From Nitrososphaera sp. (GTDB lineage: Archaea; Thermoproteota; Nitrososphaeria; Nitrososphaerales; Nitrososphaeraceae): a stretch of DNA of 11,383 bases. Position numbers and translations under genes: made by a program. The stretch lies in NCBI GenBank assembly GCA_023252395.1, contig JAJPDY010000017.1:1-11383 (forward strand). The letters run 5' to 3'. Below, piece after piece: positions 1-5,390 of this stretch (the stretch's first letter is position 1; every line of letters begins with the position of its first letter). A model generated the notes under the pieces. That model was not told the DNA's origin and did not search any database. It saw only the letters and a list, made by a program, of their open reading frames with translations.

Positions 1-1292
1 GGGTCGAGCGTGTCTGTCGGCGTGTTGTTAATTATTATTGTGTCGCGCGCCGGGTCTGCCCTTGTAGTCATTGCCCATATCACGTCGTTCATGTCGTGCA
101 CGTTTACCTCGCTGTCAACCACTACGAACATCTTTGTCAGAGCCAGCTGTCCCATCCCCCACAGCCCCATCATTACTTTTTTCGCCTGACCCGGATATTG
201 TTTTTTTATCGATATTATTGCAAGACCCTGAAACCAGCCGGCTGCCGGCATTGAAAAGTCGACAACCTCGGGATGGAACATCTGGACAAGCGGAAGAAAC
301 GAGCGCTCTATTACCTTGCCAATGTACGCGTCTTCAAGCACCGGCTTGCCAACAACTGTAGTGAGGTAAATGGGCTGGCTGCGCCTCATGATGCCTGTCA
401 ACGTAAAAGTTGGAAACGGCTCGGCCGGCGTGTAGTAGCCTGTGTGGTCGCCAAACGGCCCTTCCATCCTCATGTCGTTTGGATCGACGTACCCTTCAAG
501 CACGATCTCGGCGTTTGCAGGCACTTCAAGGTCGACTGTCCTGCACTTTACCAGCTTTACCCCCTTCTTTCGGGTGATGCCGGAAAACAGGTACTTGTCC
601 ATGCCTTCAGGCACCGGCGCGACTGCGCTAAAAACTGTAGACGGGTCTGCTCCTATCACTATTGCAACTTCGATCTTTTTATTCTGCTCTTTTAGCATCC
701 TGTAGTGCTGCGCGCCGCGCTTGTGAGTCTGCCAGTGCATTATGGCATGCCTGTCGTCAACGATCTGGATCCTGTAGACGCCAAAGTTGCGGATTTCAGT
801 TTCCGGGTGCTTTGTGACTGTAAGGCCAAAAGTGATAAACTTGCCGGCGTCGCCTGCAAATGACTTTAACACGGGCATCGAATTGAGCGACGCCTTGTCA
901 GTTTCTATAACTTCCGTGACCGGCCCACTGTCTACATACTTGGGGCCGTACTCGCCTATCTCTGACAGCTTTGGCAGCATCTTTAGCTTGTTCAGCATGC
1001 CAGAGGGCATCTTCATTTTTGTAAGCTCGGTGATTCGCCTTCCAATCTCGGTAAAGTCCTCGGTCTCTAGCGCTATTTCGAGCCTCTTCATTGTGCCAAA
1101 GGCGTTGCCGAGGACCTGCATCTTGGAGCCTTCGACGTTCTCAAACAGAACCGCGGGTCTGTCGCCTTCATACATCAGCCGGCGCATGATCTCTGCCACT
1201 TCGAGGTCGGGGCTGACCCTTGCTTTCACCCGCACAAGCTGTCCAGCCCGCTCCAGCGCTTCAACGTATTCGCCGAGGCTTTCAAAAGGCAT
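1..1292 (-). CDS. UbiD-family prFMN-dependent decarboxylase, partial (C-terminus cut by window edge)
   Basis: I translated 430 uninterrupted codons from the ATG at 1292 to the window start. The sequence is UbiD-like throughout. It has the Asn/Arg block RNFGVYRIQ (about 168-176, Arg174), the metal/cofactor block THKRGAQHY (189-197), PVPEGMDKY (227-235, Glu229) and EGPFGDHTGYY (277-287). Arg174, Glu277 and Asp282 match the Glu-Arg-Glu/Asp catalytic triad of the family, which uses prenylated FMN made by UbiX for non-oxidative decarboxylation. Family proteins are usually about 430-500 aa, so only the C-terminal end should be missing. Archaeal members include anhydromevalonate phosphate decarboxylase of the modified mevalonate pathway, which is a plausible role here because archaea need isoprenoid lipids; the substrate is inferred. 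The ATG is preferred because the N-terminus FESLGEYVEALERAGQL fits the usual UbiD start. No clear Shine-Dalgarno is seen. No UbiX is in view. Confidence 0.93.
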   Translation of the reverse strand, partial: MPFESLGEYVEALERAGQLVRVKARVSPDLEVAEIMRRLMYEGDRPAVLFENVEGSKMQVLGNAFGTMKRLEIALETEDFTEIGRRITELTKMKMPSGMLNKLKMLPKLSEIGEYGPKYVDSGPVTEVIETDKASLNSMPVLKSFAGDAGKFITFGLTVTKHPETEIRNFGVYRIQIVDDRHAIMHWQTHKRGAQHYRMLKEQNKKIEVAIVIGADPSTVFSAVAPVPEGMDKYLFSGITRKKGVKLVKCRTVDLEVPANAEIVLEGYVDPNDMRMEGPFGDHTGYYTPAEPFPTFTLTGIMRRSQPIYLTTVVGKPVLEDAYIGKVIERSFLPLVQMFHPEVVDFSMPAAGWFQGLAIISIKKQYPGQAKKVMMGLWGMGQLALTKMFVVVDSEVNVHDMNDVIWAMTTRADPARDTIIINNTPTDTLD

Positions 1293-1353
1293 TATTCCAG
1301 CTATCAGGAGAACGTTAGATAAGCGTTGCCCAATGCTTTGCCTGCCCGTTTGA

Positions 1354-1390
1354 AAAATATACCGTTGTATTGTTTCATAATCAGTAAATA
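1354..1390. promoter_or_regulatory. Divergent promoter region between the UbiD gene and the 83-aa ORF
   Basis: This AT-rich stretch lies in the 119-nt gap between divergent genes. On the plus strand TAAATA at 1385-1390 lies 22-27 nt before the ATG at 1412, the distance expected for a leaderless archaeal transcript. On the minus strand a TATATTTTT-like box at about 1354-1362 would start a transcript near 1331, leaving a leader of roughly 39 nt before the UbiD ATG. Boxes were read by eye only. Confidence 0.45.
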
Positions 1391-1411
1391 GTTGTCGATG
1401 CCACGTGCATC

Positions 1412-1663
1412 ATGTCAGAACAAGACAGACAGAAGGCAGAAAAGGGCAAAGACCCAATGTCACCAGAAAAGATAAGAGAGCATGAACCGACGGCTGTAAA
1501 GCGAGATGCTTCTGATCAAACTATCACCGAGCCGGGCCAGACTGGAAAGAACCCCGAAGAGGCCCGCGAGATTGCAAGAAGCAAGGGAATGGCCAAGGGT
1601 GAAGCCGGCGCGGCTGAAACAGGCGACGAATACGAGCAAGGCGCGGCTGGCACAAACAAGTAA
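1412..1663 (+). CDS. Small hydrophilic protein, hydrophilin-like, 83 aa
   Basis: I do not recognise this gene. The product is very polar and charged, rich in Glu, Lys, Ala and Gly (9 Gly in 83), with no Cys, Trp, Phe or Leu, no membrane segment and no predicted hydrophobic core. That composition resembles hydrophilins or LEA-like stress proteins and suggests disorder. The second half carries Ala/Gly/Glu-rich segments such as KGEAGAAETGDEYEQG. The ATG is supported by a TATA-like TAAATA 22-27 nt upstream, consistent with leaderless transcription, and a T-tract follows the stop directly. The next small acidic ORF follows 36 nt after the stop. The antisense reading at 1516-1731 is less convincing because it lacks these signals. 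A desiccation or osmotic role is only a guess from composition. Confidence 0.6.
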   Translation: MSEQDRQKAEKGKDPMSPEKIREHEPTAVKRDASDQTITEPGQTGKNPEEAREIARSKGMAKGEAGAAETGDEYEQGAAGTNK

Positions 1664-1670
1664 GTCGCCT

Positions 1671-1684
1671 CTCTTTTCTTTTTT
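1671..1684 (+). terminator. T-rich archaeal terminator after the 83-aa ORF
   Basis: A 14-nt pyrimidine run with eleven T (CTCTTTTCTTTTTT) begins 7 nt after the stop at 1663. Archaeal RNA polymerase terminates at such T-tracts without a hairpin. It would separate the 83-aa gene from the 62-aa gene at least partly. Confidence 0.5.
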
Positions 1685-1699
1685 ATCATGTGAACTATC

Positions 1700-1888
1700 A
1701 TGGTCGAAAATAAATTTCCCAAAGTGCCCAAGGAGGCAATAGTAAAGCCTGATGACGAAAAGCCGGTTGAAAACGTGATAAGGCCGGAGCAGGTAGAGAC
1801 AAAGGACGAAAAAGAGTACGAGCGGATGAAGTCAGCCGATCACGACATGGACGGCGACGACAACCCGGACTTTGACCCCGAAGCGTGA
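1700..1888 (+). CDS. Small acidic protein with one DxDxDG loop, 62 aa
   Basis: I do not recognise this gene. The product is strongly charged, has no Cys, Trp or Leu and a single Gly, and ends in an acidic tail. Residues 47-52 read DHDMDG, followed by D53, D54, N55, D57 and D59. This matches the DxDxDG calcium-loop pattern of EF-hand, dockerin or thrombospondin type-3 repeats, although the flanking helices of a true EF-hand are not obvious and position 12 is Phe instead of Glu/Asp. The rest is Lys/Glu/Pro-rich and probably disordered. It starts 36 nt after the stop of the other small hydrophilic gene. Its stop lies 7 nt from the stop of the convergent 137-aa gene. Whether it is translated is plausible but unproven. 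Confidence 0.55.
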   Translation: MVENKFPKVPKEAIVKPDDEKPVENVIRPEQVETKDEKEYERMKSADHDMDGDDNPDFDPEA

Positions 1889-1891
1889 TTT

Positions 1892-1903
1892 GCCGCTAGC
1901 GGC
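1892..1903. repeat. 12-bp perfect palindrome at a convergent gene junction
   Basis: GCCGCTAGCGGC is a perfect inverted repeat without a spacer. It begins 4 nt after the plus-strand stop at 1888 and contains the TAG stop (1896-1898) of the minus-strand gene. A second GCTAGC-cored palindrome sits in the same position at the other convergent junction (2991-3000). Seen directly; function unknown. Confidence 0.7.
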
Positions 1904-2309
1904 CCTTGATTACGAACTTGCTTGCGTTCTTGCGCACCAGGGGCTTTATCTTTTTCATTATTATGTCATGGATGTTCTTGTCTGCGTCGATGTCAAACGA
2001 CAGCAAGAGCACGTATGAAAGCCGGCTGTTTTCGTCGGCTATCGGGATGGTGGCCCGGGCCAGCTTTGCATAGTGCGACATAGCGTAGTCTATCCTGCCA
2101 AGCAGGTATTCCCATCGAAGGCGCGTGTACTGGCGAGTTGCAGCAGTGATCGCGTACTGCGCACGCTCTTCTGGGCTCATGATGGGCTTGAGGCCCTTTC
2201 GCTCCGCGGTGCCTACCAGGTGGCCGTCCTCGTCGGCAATGCCGGCAAACCTTATCGAACTGTCAAGCGCAATGACCTTTTCGCAAAATTCCTGGAAGAA
2301 GGATTTCAT
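1896..2309 (-). CDS. Conserved thaumarchaeal protein of unknown function, 137 aa (DUF6659-like)
   Basis: The protein has alternating helices and strands and no signal peptide, membrane segment or Cys-rich site. The pattern FAGIADEDGHLVGTAER (about 21-37), then a central helix and LGRIDYAMSHY (70-80), then a strand near ARATIPIADENSRL (84-97), resembles the small sensor-like family often found in many copies in Thaumarchaeota; I recall this as DUF6659, unverified. The layout is reminiscent of roadblock or PAS-like dimer folds, which is inference. The ATG at 2309 is strongly supported by a GGAGG on the minus strand (2318-2322) 8 nt upstream. It shares a divergent control region with rps24e. No biochemical function can be assigned. 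Confidence 0.8.
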   Translation of the reverse strand: MKSFFQEFCEKVIALDSSIRFAGIADEDGHLVGTAERKGLKPIMSPEERAQYAITAATRQYTRLRWEYLLGRIDYAMSHYAKLARATIPIADENSRLSYVLLLSFDIDADKNIHDIIMKKIKPLVRKNASKFVIKGR

Positions 2310-2317
2310 TCAATCAT

Positions 2318-2368
2318 CCTCCTTTGGATGGGTATATTTGATTTTCTTCCTATGCAAATACTTATATG
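2318..2368. promoter_or_regulatory. Compact divergent promoter: 137-aa gene (-) and rps24e (+), with Shine-Dalgarno
   Basis: On the plus strand CTTATATGA (2361-2369) lies about 26-30 nt before the TTG of rps24e at 2395, a leaderless arrangement. On the minus strand two boxes are possible. ATATAAGTA over the same bases would give a transcript of about 30 nt leader that carries the GGAGG at 2318-2322. AAATATA at 2333-2339 would give an almost leaderless transcript starting at or after the GGAGG and so losing it. One TATA may thus serve both directions. Confidence 0.5.
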
Positions 2369-2394
2369 AGTTAGCGGAAGAATTCAGTTCCACT

Positions 2395-2778
2395 TTGTCC
2401 GCTCAAGAAGTTGTAACGCTAGAAGACCGCAAGAACTCGCTTCTGAACAGGCGCGAGGTAAAGGTGCTGTTCAGGGGAGCCGCCGGCAAGATAAAGAGGA
2501 CCGAGGCGGCAGAAAAGATTGCAGGCGAGCTTGGGGTCAACTCAAAGCAAGTAGTCCCGATAAACCTCGTTTGCGCGACCGGCATGACTGACGTTCACGC
2601 TCTATTCTATGTCTACGACGACGAAAAAGAGATTGCAAAGCAGATGCCACGTTTTAGGATCCTGAGAACCATGCCAAAGGCAGAAAGGAAGAAGATCATT
2701 GACGAGGAAAAGGCTGCCAGGGCTAAGGCCAAGCAGGAAGCCGCCGCAGCTGTCAAGGGCGCCGGAGGCAAGAAGTAG
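2395..2778 (+). CDS. rps24e: 30S ribosomal protein S24e, TTG start, 127 aa
   Basis: S24e is a small-subunit ribosomal protein of archaea and eukaryotes. The conserved core is visible: LLNRREVKVLFRGAAGK (16-32), a helical segment to about residue 46, NSKQVVPINLVCATG (49-63), a YVYDD strand-turn (72-76), then a Lys/Ala-rich helical tail (about 97-127). The reading frame is open far upstream, but those extra codons run antisense to the 137-aa gene and through the promoter, so they are not protein. The best start is TTG at 2395: there is no in-frame ATG nearby, the TATA-like box at 2361-2369 is at leaderless distance, and the size then matches the family. The Lys/Ala tail is typical of ribosomal protein extensions. 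rps27ae follows after 2 nt. Confidence 0.93.
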   Translation: MSAQEVVTLEDRKNSLLNRREVKVLFRGAAGKIKRTEAAEKIAGELGVNSKQVVPINLVCATGMTDVHALFYVYDDEKEIAKQMPRFRILRTMPKAERKKIIDEEKAARAKAKQEAAAAVKGAGGKK

Positions 2779-2780
2779 AA

Positions 2781-2990
2781 ATGGCAGACAAAAAGGCTGC
2801 TGCAAAGGGCGAAGTAGCCGTCTACAAGTTCTACAAGGTGCAGGGCGACAAGGTCACAAGGAACAAGCGCGACTGCCCAAGGTGCGGCAAGGGAACGTTC
2901 ATGGCAGAGCACAAGGACAGGTTCACCTGCGGCAAGTGCGGGTTTACAGAATTCACCCACAAAGAACAGGCCAAGAAAGGCAAAAAGTAA
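2781..2990 (+). CDS. rps27ae: 30S ribosomal protein S27ae, zinc-ribbon, 69 aa
   Basis: A small basic ribosomal protein with the S27ae zinc ribbon. Cys32, Cys35, Cys50 and Cys53 sit in DCPRCG and CGKCGF, spaced CX2C-X14-CX2C. The N-terminus is Lys/Ala-rich and the C-terminus ends in a lysine cluster (KEQAKKGKK). It is co-transcribed with rps24e: the ATG lies 2 nt after that stop, with GGAGG at 2764-2768 inside the end of rps24e, 12 nt before the ATG, so coupled initiation is likely. The archaeal protein lacks the ubiquitin fusion of eukaryotic S27a, as expected. The gene ends 3 nt from the stop of the convergent minus-strand operon. Confidence 0.96.
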   Translation: MADKKAAAKGEVAVYKFYKVQGDKVTRNKRDCPRCGKGTFMAEHKDRFTCGKCGFTEFTHKEQAKKGKK

Positions 2991-2993
2991 AGG
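2982..2993 (-). terminator. T-rich terminator for the minus-strand operon, within the rps27ae end
   Basis: Read on the minus strand, the lysine codons and stop of rps27ae become CCTTTACTTTTTG, directly after the TAG of the nucleotidyltransferase gene. The tract continues less densely to about 2972. This fits archaeal T-tract termination. Confidence 0.4.
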
Positions 2994-3000
2994 CTAGCCT
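2991..3000. repeat. 10-bp perfect palindrome at the second convergent junction
   Basis: AGGCTAGCCT is a perfect inverted repeat that starts directly after the rps27ae stop. It contains the TAG stop (2994-2996) of the minus-strand gene. The GCTAGC core is the same as in the palindrome at 1892-1903, and I found no other GCTAGC in the window. Confidence 0.7.
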
Positions 3001-4637
3001 GCGACATTCTTTATCTCTTTTTTGATGGCGCGCGCCACAGAGGGCGCCAGAACAGGATAGAACGATTCTATGTAGCGCCTGCTCTTTGCAAGCCGGGCGA
3101 CGTTTTTGTTGCCAGCGACTTGTACGTAGCCTTCCAGAAACTCCCTTGCCACTTTTGCTGCGACTTGGCTGTTGCGCGTGCTCTTCAAGCCCCAGCTGAC
3201 AAACTGCGCCAAGTCCCACGCATTGTCGCCGGCCTGAAAGATAAACTGCTCGACATCTGTGAAGTAGAGGCTGCTTCCGCTGACTATGACGTTCTTTGGC
3301 TTGATATTGCCAAGGCTAGAGCCGTCGCTGTGTATTTTTGCAATCTGCGCGCCGGCCTGCCTGAGCAGGTAGAAATCATCCTTGCCCCTTGCACAGTCTT
3401 TTATCACGTCAGCAAGCGTCCTGCCCTCGATAAACTGGGTTACAAGGAGCTTCCGGTCAAGGACTACAGCCTCTATTGTAGGGGCATGTAGGCCGAGGCT
3501 GCGTAGATATCGAATAGCCTTGTACTCGGATCCTAGGCGGAAGAGCGGGTCCACCTTGAACCTCTTTACGGGCGCGGTCCAAAGGCTCAGGGCGGCCCAC
3601 TTCACTGCCTTTGATTTTGCAAGTTCTTTTACCGCGATTTTGTAGTCGCCCGAATCGTGCTTTATCGTGTACAGTATAGTCCGGCTGTTGACATTTCCAA
3701 GGCGGCGCTTTGCTGTCACTGAATAATTGCTCAGGCGAAGAGAGCCTGCCAGTTCATCAAGCCAGTCCCTACTGTCGACTATCAGCCTGCCCTCTGGCAG
3801 CTTCCAGTACGCCCCTTTCGGGCACGACATGAAATCGGGCAGCTTGACATGCTGGTCCCTGTGGCGCCTGATCTTGGACTCGGCTTCCTTGACCGCTAGG
3901 TGCCAGATCCTCCTTCCCGCGTAGGTCTGTATGAAATATGAGCTGAATTCCTGGAGCCTTTTTGAGAGCTTTAATCGAGTCGTGTCTTTGTCTACCAAGA
4001 TGCGCTTTTCAGACACCCGCAAAAAGTCGCCCTGCCGGGCAAAGAGTTCGCCGTCTTTTGCCACAACATCTTCCAGCGCTCTCTTGTAGCCGTCAAGGGC
4101 AAATTCCAAATTGCGCTTGCTGGCCAGATAAGTCCGATAATAGCTGTATGTCGCGCTCGGGTACAGCAGCATCCTGCGCTTTATTTTTGAAAACATTATG
4201 TATTCCAGAGGAAAGAGGATTTCTGTGCTCAACACGTTTGCAGAGTCCACGATGCCCTGCACCTCTTCTATGATTATGCGCCGCTTGTAGATTCGCTCGA
4301 CATTGAAAAGAAATTCAGAGCCTGCGATTGGCTCATAAACGTGCAGCAGCCTGCCGGCCACAAATTCTCCAAGAAACGCGCCCTGCGCGTCACGCTCTAG
4401 TGACCTTTTGTCTACTGCAAGCGCTGATACCTCCATCCCCGGCTCGCTCGTGTAGACATACTTTACAAGGTAAGGGTAATTTTCTAAAACGATCAAGATG
4501 TCGATGTCGCTTTCAGGCCGGGCGTAGCCGGCAGCCCTTGACCCATAGATGCACGCCGCAACAACCGTGCGCCCCTTTGCAACCTTGCTGACGCATTTTT
4601 TTATTGTATCAAGTTCTTCGGGCGAAACGCTAGACAT
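2994..4637 (-). CDS. Nucleotidyltransferase domain fused to a kinase-like domain with altered catalytic loop, 547 aa
   Basis: The N-terminal domain (about 1-100) is a minimal nucleotidyltransferase of the pol-beta superfamily: GSRAAG (32-37) followed by SDID (43-46), giving the GSx10DxD metal site. A helical middle region follows (about 110-300). The C-terminal part (about 305-500) resembles the RIO/Bud32/lipopolysaccharide-kinase group of atypical kinases. It has a VAIK-like lysine in IAVKEL (Lys337), a helix-C glutamate (Glu371), and a catalytic-loop segment LGNIKPKNVIV (442-452) in which the usual His-x-Asp is Leu-Gly-Asn444. A DFG-like Asp461 lies in FTDVEQF. The metal-binding Asn449 and Asp461 are kept, the catalytic Asp is not. 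Substrate is unknown. It overlaps the HExxH gene by 8 nt and ends the dph6-srp54-pus10 gene block, so a role in RNA or translation is possible by context only. The ATG start follows from the coupled overlap. Confidence 0.85.
   Translation of the reverse strand: MSSVSPEELDTIKKCVSKVAKGRTVVAACIYGSRAAGYARPESDIDILIVLENYPYLVKYVYTSEPGMEVSALAVDKRSLERDAQGAFLGEFVAGRLLHVYEPIAGSEFLFNVERIYKRRIIIEEVQGIVDSANVLSTEILFPLEYIMFSKIKRRMLLYPSATYSYYRTYLASKRNLEFALDGYKRALEDVVAKDGELFARQGDFLRVSEKRILVDKDTTRLKLSKRLQEFSSYFIQTYAGRRIWHLAVKEAESKIRRHRDQHVKLPDFMSCPKGAYWKLPEGRLIVDSRDWLDELAGSLRLSNYSVTAKRRLGNVNSRTILYTIKHDSGDYKIAVKELAKSKAVKWAALSLWTAPVKRFKVDPLFRLGSEYKAIRYLRSLGLHAPTIEAVVLDRKLLVTQFIEGRTLADVIKDCARGKDDFYLLRQAGAQIAKIHSDGSSLGNIKPKNVIVSGSSLYFTDVEQFIFQAGDNAWDLAQFVSWGLKSTRNSQVAAKVAREFLEGYVQVAGNKNVARLAKSRRYIESFYPVLAPSVARAIKKEIKNVAG
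3007..3022 (+). terminator. T-rich terminator for rps24e-rps27ae, inside the convergent gene
   Basis: The plus strand reads TTCTTTATCTCTTTTTT beginning about 17 nt after the rps27ae stop, ending in six T. It lies within the last codons (Lys-Lys-Glu-Ile-Lys) of the opposing nucleotidyltransferase gene. No hairpin is needed for archaeal termination. Confidence 0.5.
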
Positions 4638-5352
4638 AGCCGGTTTTCTTTTTTCTCAGCTTTGTGCTTTCAAACTCTGCTATTTTGTCCCTTACCGCCT
4701 GGTCCACCTGCAGGCGCGCCATCGCCTCTATCGGGATTTTTATCACGTTAGCGTCAATTGGCACCTTTACAGTAGGGAGGCCCTTTTCCATCCACATCTT
4801 TAGCACCTTGTCTTCCAGCTTCAAGTCCCTAAAGCCTTCTGGAAAGCGCGTAGTGATGTGCCTTATCAGAGTCTGGTCTGACTTGAAGACGGCGCGCTCT
4901 TCTAAGAGCCTGCCAGAGTCGGCGTACGTCCCTTCAAAGAGCGTGCCGGACACCTCGTCGGATATCACCTTCATCTTGACTATCCTGCTGACAAGCTCTA
5001 GGTAGTGCATGAACTCGTGCGCCAGTATGGCGTGTATCGTGCCTTTCAGCCCGTAGGAGACCAGTGGCGCCGTTATTTGCACGACTACCCGCAGCAAGTT
5101 GTCGTCGCCCACAACAGGAATAGTCCTTGCAAAGAGTATGCCCATCTGGGCGAACTCGGCTGCAGAAGTTGAAACCACGAGGCTTGGCTCGACGTAATAA
5201 TACGGGTATTTCAAGCCTGACGCTTGCTCAACCCTCTTGATGCCTTCAATGACAAGCGGAAACCTTTCAACCACAAGGTCATAGATTTTTTGCGGGAGCT
5301 GGCCTGCTTTGAAGGCGTCATGGACCTTGTACAGCGGGTCAAAGCTGCTCAT
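4630..5352 (-). CDS. HExxH-containing protein, putative zinc-metallopeptidase-like, 240 aa
   Basis: I do not recognise a named family. The clearest feature is AHEFMHYLE (111-119), a HExxH zinc-binding helix with Glu113 as the possible catalytic residue. A second acidic motif LLEERAVF (149-156) about 35 residues later could supply the third ligand as in gluzincins. There is no signal peptide or membrane helix, so it is cytosolic. A leading segment has KYPYYYVEPSLVV (48-60), and a strand RVVVQITAPLVSYG (88-101) precedes the active-site helix as in zincin folds. The C-terminus is Lys-rich (KLRKKK, 231-236). The gene follows pus10 after 37 nt and overlaps the nucleotidyltransferase-kinase gene by 8 nt (ATGTCTAG), so the two are probably coupled in translation. 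Protease activity is inferred from the motif only. Confidence 0.8.
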   Translation of the reverse strand: MSSFDPLYKVHDAFKAGQLPQKIYDLVVERFPLVIEGIKRVEQASGLKYPYYYVEPSLVVSTSAAEFAQMGILFARTIPVVGDDNLLRVVVQITAPLVSYGLKGTIHAILAHEFMHYLELVSRIVKMKVISDEVSGTLFEGTYADSGRLLEERAVFKSDQTLIRHITTRFPEGFRDLKLEDKVLKMWMEKGLPTVKVPIDANVIKIPIEAMARLQVDQAVRDKIAEFESTKLRKKKTGYV

Positions 5353-5390
5353 CTTTTCTGCTGTCAGATTCCTTCAGTCAAACAAAAACG

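Noticed and set aside
787..1353. 188-aa plus-strand open frame, with similar ones at 71-361, 273-695 and 442-705
   Set aside because: All lie antisense to the UbiD gene, whose protein motifs are clear and continuous over 430 codons.
1516..1731. 71-aa minus-strand frame opposite the two small hydrophilic genes
   Set aside because: No ribosome-binding or promoter signal and it spans the T-tract; the plus-strand frames have better start and terminator context, though neither is proven.
2125..2394. N-terminal extension of the rps24e reading frame
   Set aside because: It runs antisense to the 137-aa gene and through the promoter; S24e homology and the TATA spacing place the start at the TTG at 2395.
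5353..5390. Possible terminator after pus10 (T-rich CGTTTTTG on the minus strand)
   Set aside because: Only five T in a row and the next co-directional gene follows within 37 nt with no promoter of its own, so read-through is more likely.
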